Source: Adineta vaga (lineage: Eukaryota > Rotifera). From it: a stretch of 64,000 nt of DNA. The stretch covers positions 2,232,001 through 2,296,000 of the forward strand of contig CP075495.1 in the NCBI GenBank assembly GCA_021613535.1, read 5' to 3'. A program made the position numbers and the translations under genes. The notes beneath the pieces were generated by a model, which was given only the letters and a program-made list of their open reading frames with translations, did not search any database and was not told where the DNA came from. Below, piece by piece: positions 36,827-48,878 of this stretch; within the stretch, counting starts at the first letter, position 1; every line of letters begins with the position of its first letter.

Positions 36827-37637
36827 CGACGAATCGAAACAAATCACATTTAATTCTAATCTAAAATGTTCACTAAAGATTTTCACTACTATGCATAGTT
36901 TGTTATTCTTTCGCGCTCTATTTTGTTTTTCACAGATAAGAGTAAGAAGAAGAAGACGACAAAGAAAAATTCATTCCGTTGATTCTTTTTCGAACAAAGA
37001 GAAAAAGAAGAAGAGAAATGACGACAATTTTCATGTGGGTTATTGATGAATAAATTATTGAAGTGATAGATGAGAGGCTCTACGTCTATACAACATGATG
37101 ACAGAGCGCAAGAAAAGAAAAGTAGACAATATGACAGTCCTTTTAATCCTCTGCACAAAGTTTGCCTCGTTCTCCTCCGCTTTACAAATTTATCATCCAC
37201 CTGATAATAGGTAGACTTAAACACGCCATTAATCAAATCGAACAAACCTATTCATAAAGAAGCTTTTGAACTCAAGAATATTCTTTCGTCAAAAAAAACT
37301 CATATTACTAATTAGTCCTTCGTATAAAAAGTTTAACGACATCAAGTAGCCTTTACATATACATCGTCTCTTTTGAATGACACTCGATAATCAACATTCC
37401 TAATCAATTGTAGAATTTGACATTTGAAAAGATTTAATCCTTTTATCCCGGAGAGGCACGTACCGGGTTAATCAATCCTTGCATAGATTACAAGCACATA
37501 TACATCATTGACGGCGATTAGATTAAGTTAACTCAAAAATTGATCGAAACCCTATTAGATACTTTTTGATTTCCAAAGAATCAATGAAACAAGTTTTTTT
37601 TTCGAATAAAAATGATATTATAAATCACAAACTACTT
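36827..37637. other. Intergenic upstream of QSOX
   Basis: About 810 bp. The minus frame 36889-37245 is F/S/C-rich low complexity and is rejected as a gene. A small hairpin (cccgg..ccggg) lies near 37447-37467. Otherwise nothing recognisable. Confidence 0.45.
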
Positions 37638-38931
37638 TTATTGATCAGTAAAATTAGGTTGACGTTTTTCAATAAAAGCTGTCATACCTTCTTTCCGATC
37701 AGTCTAAATAAAAATGTTATTAAATATTTATTTCAATTATCTTCTTAACACGTACCAAACCAAATGTCATGTAAGAAAGTGTTTTTTCCAATCGAATACC
37801 TTCTGCTAATGTTGTTTCGAATGCTAAATGGCAAAATCAAAAAGACAGCAATGTATGATGTAAAAATAATAATTTTTTTACCAGCATTTACAGCTTCTTT
37901 GGCTAATTGTACTACAATTTTCGAATGATTTCCTATCTTTTCTGCTGTTTTAATCGCTTCTTCAACAAGTTCTTCGGCTGGAAAAACAGCACTAACTAAA
38001 CCAATTCGTTCAGCTTCTTCCGCATTCATTCGATTTCCTGTCAAGATCATTTCCATTGCTTTGGATTTGCCAACAAAATGCGATAAACGTTGAGTACCAC
38101 CAGCCCCTTACAGAATACCAATTTATATATATATATAAAACAATGTAGTAAACATTTTTTTCTTTCTACCAGGAATAGTACCAATAGTAACTTCTGGTTG
38201 ACTAAATTCTGCTTTATGACCAGCATAGATAATATCACACATCATTGATAATTCACACCCGCCACCTAACTAATAGTAAACAAGAAGTAAATGAATGCCA
38301 GAGAAAGAAACATACTGCAAAACCATTAACAGCAGCAATGATAGGTTTTCTTAGTCTTGATACTACGGATAATTGATTGGGAAAATCAGATTTGATGATT
38401 TGTGACATGGTTTCCAATTGCATTTCTTTTATATCCGCACCGACTAAAATTAGAAATAATTATCGAATATTTACAAAGAAAACTTTCGAAGAATTTACTA
38501 GAAAATGCTCGCATACCACCGGTCAGAACAATACAAGCAATTTTATCATCTTTATCAAGTAAATTTAATACTTTAGTTAACTAAAAGACAGAAAAATAGG
38601 ATTATTTATCAACGAAAATATTCCATTTTACTTCTGTCATTAGTTTATTGCAAAGAGAATTGAATGCTTTAGGTCGATTGAGTTGAACAACTGCCACATT
38701 TGACTTTTGCCCTTTGATATCCACTAATATATATTCATAATTCGTCTTCGTTTCCGTCTGTTCTCCTGATCTTTTGTCATTATCTTTATATTAGAAAAGA
38801 AACCAAATAATCAATCGCGCTTATTGTTTCAAAATACTTTGCTGCACGGAACTCGATGAAATCAGTCGCGAAATTATCGATGTACTTTGTATTGATTTCT
38901 TTAGAAACGTAGTCGTTGTCTTGGAAAGCAT
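37638..38931 (-). CDS. ECHS1: Mitochondrial short-chain enoyl-CoA hydratase
   Basis: About eight exons with 45-65-bp introns. Exon 1 starts at ATG 38931 and gives a Ser/Thr/Lys-rich presequence, [20 protein letters not shown], a plausible mitochondrial import signal. The crotonase fold follows: [28 protein letters not shown] with the oxyanion region; [20 protein letters not shown] with the first catalytic Glu; then [20 protein letters not shown] with the second catalytic Glu. The tail [15 protein letters not shown] matches the ECHS1 C-terminus. The enzyme hydrates 2-trans-enoyl-CoA in the mitochondrial matrix, serving fatty-acid and valine breakdown. BCKDHA, 8 kb away, feeds the same branched-chain pathway, though the distance and opposite strand argue against co-regulation. 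An acceptor-like ttatag lies 9 nt before the ATG. Confidence 0.92.
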
Positions 38932-39360
38932 TATCGATATCTATAACATATAATCAACATATCATAAAAAATTTCCTTCTTTTTCTTTTCATCAAAACAC
39001 GACAAGTCTATTTTCAATCTAATCAAGTGTATGAGAAAAAAAGCAAACCATCATGTCAACTAACATTATTGGATGAAAACTATACCAATGAAAATGTCAG
39101 TATTTTGAAAGTAAATATTAAGATAGATAAGTAAGCAATATTTAAAGCATTCAATATATTTTGTAAAATTATTTATTTGAAATAACACAGTCGATGAATA
39201 CAGATAGTCAAATGAAAAAAGAAAATAGAGTTTACTATGTTTAATTCCTTTTATTCGAGATTATCTCGATTGATATGTGAAGAAGAACTTGTTTAAGAAG
39301 CATCAGGAGAAGAAAGAATCATTTGTCACTGTTAACAAAGACAAATTCAATAAATATATA
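38932..39360. other. Intergenic between ECHS1 and LIN54
   Basis: About 430 bp. A 72-codon plus-strand frame (38916-39134) overlaps the ECHS1 start antisense and has no recognisable domain. Nothing else is seen. Confidence 0.45.
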
Positions 39361-41340
39361 TCAATCGAATGATGCTGATGTTGATAAAGCTAGAAAGGAA
39401 TCTTTTGACATTTAATTAGAATGAGCTGCTCAATACTTACGAGGACGTCCAAGTGCTGACCGTACAATTTGATGCATACATCGTTGAAATTCTTTTAAAA
39501 TTATATGTTGCGTATCAAGAGTATTGGTTTGATTCATTTCACATTGTTGACCAGTTACTAATAAACAAGTAGCTAATGCTTCTGTTACTTCCATATTAAA
39601 CACATTATTTGGCGTCGTACTGAACATAAAAAATGAGCATTAGTTATCATCAATAGAATCTCCTCTTACGTTTCTGTTGGTGGTCCAGTTCGAGGTATTT
39701 GATCAAGTGGAGTTTGTGTCGTAGTCTTAGGTTGACCCGAACGATAGAAACCAACATTCAATGGATGTATTGATTGTTCTGTATTCTTACAACCAATACT
39801 AAAATTTACAAAATCGAATGCATCGGTCTGATAGCCTATAGGAAATGTATGTATATTTACCATTTACATAAGCTTGTACAAGGTACTCTAGACTATGAAG
39901 GAAAAAATCAGTTGTTTGATTGAAGAACAGAAGTAAATGTATCGACTTACTTCATAACATTCACAATATCGCTTGTGACAACTAGATTTTTTACACTAAA
40001 CAAAAAATTGCTCATTATTACTCCTATCAATAGATAATCAATTTCAACATACATTACAACCTTTCAGAGGTCGATCAGGTTGAGTAACTGTAGTATTTGC
40101 TATATATATATAGAAAGAAAACAGAAATATTGAATTTGTAATAAGAATTAAATGAAACGAACCAAACTTATACATTTTTGATTTGAAGGCATTCGGATTA
40201 CGTTCAAGAGTAGTATTGATTGCTTTTGTACGTTCTTCTTCATGTCGTACATCATTGTGACAATTTAGACATGCACAATTTTGACAATTCAATCCATTTG
40301 CAAAGCAATCACAATATCTATTCGAAAGATAATTTACATATTGTTAGTTTTTATGATAGAGACATACAATTTCAGACACATAGATTTTGTACAATTACAT
40401 GGTTTTCGTTGATATTGAACTGGTAAATAATCAGCATTTGATGTTCTAGAAACATTGACAAAGAACTTTCATGATTAGAGAAGATAAATAGAAATATTTG
40501 AAGTTAACCTGATGTTTGATTGAGATTGATCTGTGGTAAAGAGAACAGCATTTGTTTGATTTTCTTTTTGAGTTAAATTTGGATCTTGTTGAAGTTGTAA
40601 CTAAAAATAAAACTCTTCAAATACAAATTTTATTTATGAAAAAAGAAGTACTGTGACAACTGGTTGAGTAATGACAATATTACCATGTTGTTGAAGTAAT
40701 AATTGTTGACCTGATGTTTGTACTAAGAAACAATCAAAAATAATCTGTCTTGAATCATAAGGATCTATCTCTCTCTCTATCTTACTTGTTGATATTTCAT
40801 TAGGATTAATGAATGTTGATGGAGTGACCAGACGTAAGGTTGAATAAGGTGTAGAACTTGTTGACGATTGTGAAATGACTGTCGCAAGTGACAAAGTATT
40901 TTGTTGTAGAGAGGTTAGAACATCGGATTTTGGTACTGTTGAAAATGTAATACTGGAATTATGTAAATCAGAAGAATCAAGAGCCAAGCGTTTATTTGGT
41001 TGATGTGATTCAATATTATCACTCTGAAACGAAATGAGATGACAAATTCGAATTCAAACAATATGAATGGTCATACCGATTGTAAAATAATCGGTTTTAC
41101 ATCAATACCAGTTATACTTGCTGTTGTTGTCGTAAGTGCTTGTTGAATACTGTCTCGATATGGTTTAACAATAACACTTTTATATGGCGTTGTTGAAGAT
41201 GAAGTAGATTGAATAGTTTGTTGATGAAGAATTATCGGTGGTCGAACAGTTGGATGTGTAGTAACTGTTTGAATTGAAGGATTTGAAGTTGGTGATGAAG
41301 AAGATGGTAGAAGAACAATCGATGGAGGATTACCAGACAT
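39361..41340 (-). CDS. LIN54: LIN54 (tesmin/TSO1-type CXC protein, MuvB DNA-binding subunit)
   Basis: About ten exons from ATG 41340. The N-terminal ~230 residues are S/T/Q/V/P-rich and disordered. Then come two CXC domains. CXC1 contains [32 protein letters not shown] and [13 protein letters not shown]2 contains [19 protein letters not shown] and LCKCIGCKN. The spacer resembles LIN54's 'RNPEAFKPK..KGCNCK'. Both tyrosines that insert into the minor groove (KLYCDC, KRYCEC) are present. The C-terminal helix [24 protein letters not shown] matches the LIN54 segment that binds LIN52. LIN54 recognises CHR promoter elements for the DREAM/MuvB complex and cell-cycle genes. The last exon is very short, ending at TGA 39361-39363. 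The N-terminal arm is shorter than in vertebrates. Confidence 0.9.
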
Positions 41341-41586
41341 TAAAATACTTTTAATGAAATGATTGATGATTATGGTTCTTTTTCATTGATAAAAAGAACG
41401 AATTTAATAATACTATCCTTCCTTGTTCATATGCTATATGATTGATGGAAACGTTGTTCAAATGAATGACGATTGCAGAGGTCAGTATACGTCGATGCTG
41501 GACATTGACTGACCTGACTGTACATCAACTAATAAAGATATATTAGGTGTAAAGTAGAATTTATTATACAAAACAAATCATACAAT

Positions 41587-42051
41587 TCAAGCAAATGTTA
41601 TCTGCGATTTTCTTTTTAGACAATCGAGAATTTCTGTCAGAAATGAAAAGCTCGGTTTAACAACATTTAAAGTAATATCAGCAACAATTCGGTCTGTTTT
41701 GTTCATTGCATTTCGTTGTTGTTCGACAGTTGTAGCTTGTTTTAATTGACCTTTGATTTCTGGTATACGAGTTATTTCTGCTTCATTTAAAGTGATAGTA
41801 TATTGCATTCTTGTTAGATTGTAAGTGTCCGAAACACATTCCGAAAAAATCGGACGAATATCAGTAGGAATTTGATCAATCATATCATATGTTCGAGAAA
41901 TTAATAGTTGTATTTTACGTACTTGTAAATGTAATTGATCGAGTAATCGAAATATTTCCGTGAACAATGGATGTTGATTCGTTGAGATAGTTTTTTCGTC
42001 AATTGACAAAATTGACTGAATAAAAAGGAAGACGAAAAGATATTCGAACAT
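41587..42051 (-). CDS. Small secreted helical protein, unknown
   Basis: An intronless 154-codon frame starting MFEYLFVFLFIQSILSI, a clear signal peptide. The mature part is predominantly amphipathic helix (LFTEIFRLLDQLHLQVRKIQ, ILDCLKRKSQITF) with two cysteines and no membrane segment. I recognise no family. It sits between LIN54 and the ART-TPR gene on the same strand, with ~250 and ~475 bp gaps. A four-helix secreted factor is a guess only. Confidence 0.6.
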   Translation of the reverse strand: MFEYLFVFLFIQSILSIDEKTISTNQHPLFTEIFRLLDQLHLQVRKIQLLISRTYDMIDQIPTDIRPIFSECVSDTYNLTRMQYTITLNEAEITRIPEIKGQLKQATTVEQQRNAMNKTDRIVADITLNVVKPSFSFLTEILDCLKRKSQITFA

Positions 42052-42525
42052 GTTGAGTGAGAGAAGTGAAAATATAAGAATGAAGATGAGAAATATCGCA
42101 CACGACTTTTTCTTTCTTCTCTATCGATTAAATCGTTTTTTCACGAATTGTTTATCACACTGTTCATAAGCAGCTTTATGTCTCTTCAATATATTGTCTA
42201 GGCAACTATGGTGTGGGTAAGGATGTGAATACATTACCGTTATTTAACTTTTGTAATGTGTCTCTATTGAGAAGCATTCGTATATTTAAATATTTGATCA
42301 GGATCCTCTTATATTGGTGTAAATACGATTTTTAAAACTGATTGATTGGAATTGTATGTCAAATGTTCACATATCTCAGTTAATTTTAGAAATAATACGA
42401 CAGACAAATATTAATATTATCGAACAAAACTACATTTCTATGTAGAAACTTTTCGATAGAACAGATAAGAAAAACAGTCGTTTATTGTATGTATTATCAA
42501 TATCTGTATCATATACAGAATATAC
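42052..42525. other. Intergenic
   Basis: About 470 bp upstream of the small secreted protein and downstream of the ART-TPR stop. No gene or repeat recognised. Confidence 0.45.
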
Positions 42526-45075
42526 TTAGAAAAAAGTCACTTCATTTTCCAACTTCTTTTTCACAATTTCATCTAGAGTACCGGTATAACGCTGAAGACG
42601 AGGATGATCTGATGGAAGAGATTGCTGTGCAATCTTTACGGCACGTTCACAAAATGACAAGCTTTTCATATAGTCGCCCATGTGATCATATACTCTGCCG
42701 ATATTATGAAAAGAAGTAGCCAAATCAGGATGATCAGAGCTGAGTGTTTGTTGACAAATTGCAAGAGCTTTTTCGTGAAATGAAAGTGCTTTGATATAAT
42801 CATTCATATTGTCGTATACCATACCAATGTTATTGTAAGACATAGCTATATCAGGATGATTGGAAGAGAGTGACTGTTGTCGAATTTCAAGGGCTTTTTC
42901 ATGTGATGCAAGTGATTTCGAGTAATCATTCATATGATAATACACCATGCCGATATTGTTATAAGACGCAGCCAAATCTGGATGATTGGGAGAAAGTGAT
43001 TTTTGTCGAATTACAAGCGCTTTCTCATAGAACAACAAAGCTTTTGTAAAATCATTCGTACTTTCGTATACTGAACCTATGTTATTGTAGGACATAGCCA
43101 GATTTGGATGATTTGTAGAAAGTGATTGTTGACAAATTACAAGAACTTTTTCATGGCATGAAAGTGCTTTTGCATAATCACCCATCATTTCATATATCGT
43201 GCCAATGTTATTATAAGACATGGCTAAATTTGGATGATAGGGAGGCAACGATTGTAATCGGATGGCTAGCGCTTTTTCAGTAAATGAAACTGCTTGAGAA
43301 TAATCACCAATATTGCTATTTGCCATGCCGATGTTATTATAACACATAGCTAAATGTGGATGATTAGGAGGAAGTGATTGTTGACATATTGCAAGAGCTT
43401 TTTCGAAATATGAAAGTGCTCTTGTATATTCACCCATGTTATCGTGTACCATACCAATGTTGTTGTAAGACATAGCCAAATCGAGATGATCAGAAGGAAG
43501 TGATTGTTCTCGAATTGTCAGTGCTTTTTCATGAGATGAAAGTGCTTTCGGATAATTACCCATCCTATCATATGTCAAACCGATATCATTGTGATACATG
43601 GCTAGATCAATGAGATTGGAATGGTCTGTTTTCTGAATGAGAGCAACTGATTTTTCATAAAGTTCTATTGCTTCTTGATATTGACCTTGATCATATTTGA
43701 TTGTTCCAAGTTCATAATAGATGGATGCCTTTTCGCTCTCATCAGTTGTTTGTTCAAATAGAACTTCATAAACTTCTTTCGCTCTGTCAAATTGACCCAT
43801 ATTTCTCAGTAATAAACCAAGTCGAAACCATCCATCTGTGTCTGGACAAAGTTCATCTCGAATACATTGAGTGAGCACACATAAATCTTTATCATCATCA
43901 CTGGTAGCTGTCAAATTAATCTGATAAATTCGGTTCGTTTCATCCATTGGTGTAATATCGTCGACACGAAAGACACTGTGCATGGAAAATAAGATCTCAT
44001 CTTCGTTTTTAAAATAACTAACATCGCGAATAGAAGCAAATGGTGTCGTCGATTGAGTAGGATCGATTGTCATAACGAAAAGAATGCCAACTAAATCCGG
44101 ATTACCTGCCGCTTGTTGGGCAAAATGTAATGATACTTCCTGAGTTTTACTGGTGGATAAGAAATTATTAAACGACATTAATCCACCTTTTGTTTTTATC
44201 ATTTTATCGAAATCTACTAGTGATAAACCTTGACCACGATATACTGTGAAAGTTTGACTCGAAAAATGATCAAGAAATTGTTCTTTATGTAATTGTTCAA
44301 TATGTCGATGAAGATCATTGATAAAGAAACCTATTCGTGTAATAATATTTCCATCCATCAATCGTAATGAACGATTAAGCATGGGATATAGAAAACTTTC
44401 ACATGTATACCACCATATAGGTGTTTTTGTCTGATACGTATCGTTCAGTTGTTTCACATTATTCAATTCTTTTTCATTATCAATACAGATAGTATGACAA
44501 TAATTAACAAAATCCTTAATGTGCGTTTCTTCGAATTTGATGGTTAATAAAATTTCTTTCAATATTTGTGTATACATAAAAGATGGATCTAATTGATCTA
44601 GTCTTTTATCGGATGTTACGAAACTCATTGAAATAGCATTCTGTTCGCAACGACAGAATGCCTGTTTCAAAGCTTCACAAATAGGTGTGATAGATGTGTA
44701 GACACCTTTTATTTTCGGCCATTTCTTCACCCATTCTTTATGATATGTCTTATTCTTACAAAAGATGAAGATAGAATCCACTTGTGATTTGTCGTGTACA
44801 CAAGGCACAATATGTTGTCCAAGTGATCCAGAAAGAATTATACAAGCTTTATTATTCGTAATAGTTTCAAGAAATTCGACGCATTCATTCTCATCAATAA
44901 ACATATCGATGTTGCTAATAACTTGTTGAAGTTGATTTATTGTATGCTGACAATCCGTATCATTAATATTAATGGTTTTATCTAACCAAACTAGAAGACC
45001 ATTTCGATTTCTTAATAAAGTAATGTCACGCCGATCATCAGTATCCGTTGAAACATTGGATTTATTATTTGTCAT
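42526..45075 (-). CDS. Arginine-type mono-ADP-ribosyltransferase fused to ~10 TPRs
   Basis: A single exon of 849 codons. Residues ~1-250 form a helical N-terminal region often seen in bdelloid proteins of this type, to my recollection. Residues ~275-390 are an NAD:arginine ADP-ribosyltransferase fold. It has TVYRGQG (first Arg of the R-S-E triad, ~279), SFNNFLSTSKTQEVSLHFA (Ser triad) and YFKNEDEILFSM with the E-x-E motif (~358). All three catalytic positions are therefore present and it should be active. Residues ~400-840 are about ten tetratricopeptide repeats. The last eight are of the 42-residue kinesin-light-chain type, each starting near 'MSYNNIGMVYD' and ending 'HEKALAI.QQSL'. No signal peptide or TM is visible, so it is probably cytosolic, with the TPRs choosing targets. 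The repeats are nearly identical, suggesting recent tandem expansion. The substrate is unknown. Confidence 0.88.
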   Translation of the reverse strand: MTNNKSNVSTDTDDRRDITLLRNRNGLLVWLDKTININDTDCQHTINQLQQVISNIDMFIDENECVEFLETITNNKACIILSGSLGQHIVPCVHDKSQVDSIFIFCKNKTYHKEWVKKWPKIKGVYTSITPICEALKQAFCRCEQNAISMSFVTSDKRLDQLDPSFMYTQILKEILLTIKFEETHIKDFVNYCHTICIDNEKELNNVKQLNDTYQTKTPIWWYTCESFLYPMLNRSLRLMDGNIITRIGFFINDLHRHIEQLHKEQFLDHFSSQTFTVYRGQGLSLVDFDKMIKTKGGLMSFNNFLSTSKTQEVSLHFAQQAAGNPDLVGILFVMTIDPTQSTTPFASIRDVSYFKNEDEILFSMHSVFRVDDITPMDETNRIYQINLTATSDDDKDLCVLTQCIRDELCPDTDGWFRLGLLLRNMGQFDRAKEVYEVLFEQTTDESEKASIYYELGTIKYDQGQYQEAIELYEKSVALIQKTDHSNLIDLAMYHNDIGLTYDRMGNYPKALSSHEKALTIREQSLPSDHLDLAMSYNNIGMVHDNMGEYTRALSYFEKALAICQQSLPPNHPHLAMCYNNIGMANSNIGDYSQAVSFTEKALAIRLQSLPPYHPNLAMSYNNIGTIYEMMGDYAKALSCHEKVLVICQQSLSTNHPNLAMSYNNIGSVYESTNDFTKALLFYEKALVIRQKSLSPNHPDLAASYNNIGMVYYHMNDYSKSLASHEKALEIRQQSLSSNHPDIAMSYNNIGMVYDNMNDYIKALSFHEKALAICQQTLSSDHPDLATSFHNIGRVYDHMGDYMKSLSFCERAVKIAQQSLPSDHPRLQRYTGTLDEIVKKKLENEVTFF

Positions 45076-46081
45076 TGATTGTTATTTATTGAGTAAATAT
45101 GATTAACTATACTATTGGTTAAAGAATACTCTTAAATATATGTGATTAAAATCGTTGTATTTATAGTAAGTAGGTTTTCATTTTCTTTTGTTCAACGTCA
45201 TTAAGCGTGTTGTTATGGTTGAAGAAGCGTAACAAGGACGATATTGATTGATCACAAATATAGAACGAAAATAATGATGTATTATTGTTACGGTCGATTT
45301 AATACGACGTAGTATGTAGAAAAAACCACTTTTTTTTATGAAAAAGAAGTACTGATATATTTTTTCTGCATCCTGACGTCATATCTGTTATTGGTCTGAT
45401 TTGAATCCTATGACACATAAAATCAACAAGAAATCACTCGTTCTAAAAACCTCAAAAACATCATATTTATTATTATACAAGTTTCACAAGGTAAAACAAT
45501 ATCATAATAAGTACTGATTACTTCAATATAACGATCTAATTATGTGAGAATTTGTATAATACTTATGAATTTCTTTGCGAAATGACAAAAACTAAAGATT
45601 CTTATTTTTCGTTTATTGTAATATATGTTATCAAAAAGATCGTAAAGATTTATTCGAAAAACATCACCAAAGATTGCTAATCTCTTCTAAAACATTGATA
45701 ATCTATTTCAATCTCGTACAATCAATAGAATAATTCGAGAAGCTTAGCATTTCATTTCGAAGATGAATGCTGACTCGTCTGCCATCTAGTATTATTAATA
45801 CTAATGAAAAGACGATGTCGCTAAAACCATGACAGCTATCTGTTGAATACATGTATACTTACTCTATCCTCATTCCTCTTTATTGATGACGTGTACGAAA
45901 AAGAAAATCTATTGGAGAATAAATCAGTCAATAGAATGACGATTTTTTCCCGGCTACATAACTCGAGACTTTTAAATCGTAACGTAGAATAGCCATTTTC
46001 ATATTGGTGGAAGAAGTCAAATAAAATCCCTACCTAGTCATACAAATACGATCTTTCAATTTATTTCATGTGAATTTATTT
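45076..46081. other. Divergent intergenic region
   Basis: About 1 kb between the ART-TPR (minus) and LysM (plus) start codons, presumably two promoters. No domain-bearing frame, tRNA or obvious repeat seen. Confidence 0.45.
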
Positions 46082-46929
46082 ATGGATAAAATATCGACTG
46101 ATATATTAACAACAAATGGATCAATGAATCCAACTGAAAAACGTGCTCTTAGCGAAGTGATACCTAGTAAAAAACGTTCAGGTGGAAATTATGGTAGTTT
46201 AGCTAAATCACAAATGCAACCAACATTTTATATTTGTCATTCATTAGAATCAGATGATACTTTACAAAGACTTGCTTTAAAATACCATTCTAACGTATGT
46301 TTACTTTCAAGATAAAACTTATAGAAATAATCTTTGTTTATTTTTTCTTATCTTCAAAGATTCAAGAAATCAAACGAATTAATAAACTATGGTCAGACGC
46401 TGAATTATCTCTACTCGAAGATGTATATATTCCAGTGAATTCTTCTCAAATATCAACATTACGAACATTATATCCAACTATAAATATTGTGCAAAATTTC
46501 TCTCCAACAACGAATCGTGCAAGAAATACATCGATAAATGCAAATATAAGTGACGACAGTACATCATCAATTCGAACATCTGATAGCAATGTTTCAATTC
46601 CATCAACAAGTTCTTCCGTACAAGATTATTTTTCTAAAATCGATCAACAAATAACGACATCAAAAAAATCCTTACAAACAATCGATATTAAAAGTCAACA
46701 TCTTTCGTAAGTGAAACATCTTTCTTCTTGTATGTTGTTTTCTTATAGAAAATTTTCTAGATCTCAGTTATTAAACAATGATATACATTCTTCTTCAATA
46801 AATCGTACAACTAATGATCGACATAAAGGTATTCATCCGTCGTCTGAGAATCAAAATCAACGTGAAAAACATATATCCGCTGCACTGGAAAGAATTCAAC
46901 GCGAACAAGATGATTTTGATGGATTATAA
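46082..46929 (+). CDS. LysM-domain protein, LYSMD1/2-like
   Basis: Three exons, 46082-46294, 46360-46706 and 46749-46929, with 65- and 42-bp introns. The ATG at 46082 is preferred because upstream ATGs are closed. A LysM module straddles intron 1: ICHSLESDDTLQRLALKYHS, then NIQEIKRINKLW and LEDVYIPV. It has the LYSMD 'DTLQ.LALKY....QIKR.N.L' signature. Then comes a Ser/Thr-rich linker with VQDYFSKIDQQITTSKKSLQ, as in the 'F..LD..I..SK' motif of LYSMD1/2. There is no signal peptide, so it is probably intracellular, unlike bacterial LysM proteins. The cellular role of this animal family is poorly defined. It is followed at 287 bp by BCKDHA on the same strand. Confidence 0.83.
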
Positions 46930-47216
46930 TCCTTGTCGAACTTTATGTTGTCTTTCTCGCTCTCTAACAAAACAAGCGAAATTAACTTTAAACAAAAATT
47001 ATTCAATCAATACTCATTTCTTTTTTCAATCTTTTTATTTGTAATTTTCCTTGCGTTTGTCATGTGCAATATCATAACATTTTCTTTTTTCTTGTGTATT
47101 TATCCGTTTTAGAAATTGAACAAAAACCAAACCAAACCGACAGTTTTATGATAAAATATAAACAGAATGATTGATTTAAGTAATATGTGTACCTATATTT
47201 CATTACAGATTGAGAA

Positions 47217-48878
47217 ATGCTTCGATTACCGAATTATTCAAGAACAGTTTATGGATTATGTAGATCACTTACTAATCAAATTAGTAAGAGAAATCAATCA
47301 TTATCATCAACAACATCAAAAGTGGCGATAGAACCTAATACATCGAAAATGTCAATTTTTAGTGGACATATTAAAGGTGCCATTATTAATAATTTAGAAT
47401 TTGTTCGTCCGGAAAATATAACACCACTTCCAATTTATCAAGTTCTTGATTCTGAAGGAAGCATCAAAGATAAAAGTCATGAACCAGATGTAAGAATATC
47501 GAAATTTATACATTCGAATTTTTGAAGATCTTTTATTTAGTTCACTGATGAACATTTGGTTAAAATGTATCAAGATATGACTCTGCTCAATGTTTTGGAT
47601 CGTATTTTGTATGAATCACAACGACAAGGTCGTATTTCATTTTATATGACGAATTTTGGTGAAGAAGCTACACATATCGGTAGTGCAGCTGCTTTAAATC
47701 CAAAAGATCTCGTTTATGGACAGTATCGTGAAGCCGGTAGGGCGATTTTTCTAAAGACTTTTCCTTTCGTTGAGAAAAATTGATTTGCTTCTAGGTGTTC
47801 TCATGTATCGTGGTTTTAAATTACATGAATTTATTGATCAATGTTTCGGTAATTCGCGTGCAGCTTGTAAAGGTGTTCAAATGCCAGTACATTATGGTTC
47901 CACTAATCTTAGTTTCGTTACAATCTCGTCAACATTAGCAACACAAATGCCTCAAGCGGTTGGTAGTGCTTATGCATATAAAAGGTGAAATTAGATATCA
48001 TGTACAATGACTATAGAACTTTCTTTTGTAGAGCTCAAAATGGTCTATGTGTAGTTTGTTATTTTGGAGAAGGTGCAGCAAGTGAAGGTGATGCTCATGC
48101 TGCTTTAAATTTTGCAGCTACTCTTGAAGCTCCTGTTATCTTTTTCTGGTTGGTTCATTGATTTGTTTTCTTCTTTGATATTCAGATTTGTATTTTATTT
48201 AGTCGTAATAACGGTTATGCTATATCGACAACAACAATTGATCAATATCGAGGTGATGGTATTGCTAGTCGAGGTCCCGGTTATGGTATGGCAACAATTC
48301 GTGTTGATGGAAATGATCTATTCGGTGTTTATAATGCTACCAAAGCAGCAAGAGAATTAGCTTTGAATGAAATGCGTCCCGTTTTGATTGAAGCAATGAC
48401 ATTAAGGTAGACATGAAACGAGTTTGCTTAATATGAATATTGAACCATGAATAATGATTGCAGAGTTGGTCATCATTCAACATCGGATGATAGTTCGGCT
48501 TATCGTTCCATTGATGAAGTACGTACACGTGATAAACGAGATAATCCAATCTTACGAATTCGAAAATATATGATTAAACGCGGTTGTTGGGATGAAGAAA
48601 AAGAAGAAAAATGGATGAAAGATTCACAAAAAATGGTTCGTTACCGAAGGCTTTGTTTTTTTTTAAATAAAAATAAACTGATGTCTTCTTTGATTTAGGT
48701 AATGGAAGCATTTGCTAATTGTGAGAAGGTTAAACGTGCACCTGTTTCAACAATGTTTGAAAATATTTTTGATAAAGTTGAACCACATTTACAACGTCAA
48801 ATGAAAGAAATGAATGAACATATTCGTCAAAATCCTGATCATTTTCCATTAGCTTTATACGAAAAATCTTCAACATAA
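47217..48878 (+). CDS. BCKDHA: Branched-chain 2-oxoacid dehydrogenase E1 alpha subunit
   Basis: About seven exons from ATG 47217. The first ~45 residues are basic and Ser-rich ([20 protein letters not shown]), a mitochondrial presequence. The thiamine-pyrophosphate E1 core follows: [35 protein letters not shown]; then [18 protein letters not shown] with the Mg/TPP-binding motif, ending at NNGYAIST. The regulatory serine loop is conserved: [19 protein letters not shown], matching human '[19 protein letters not shown]', whose Ser is the BCKDK kinase site. The protein decarboxylates Leu/Ile/Val-derived 2-oxoacids in an alpha2beta2 E1 within the matrix complex. Stop at 48876-48878. An acceptor-like cattacag ends 8 nt before the ATG. 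Confidence 0.95.

Noticed and set aside
36889-37245. 118-codon minus frame upstream of QSOX
   Set aside because: F/S/C/L-rich low complexity, no domain, no splice partners; promoter-side sequence is a better explanation.
37440-37470. Short CCCGG..CCGGG hairpin
   Set aside because: Only a 5-bp stem; no flanking features of a terminator, RNA or element.
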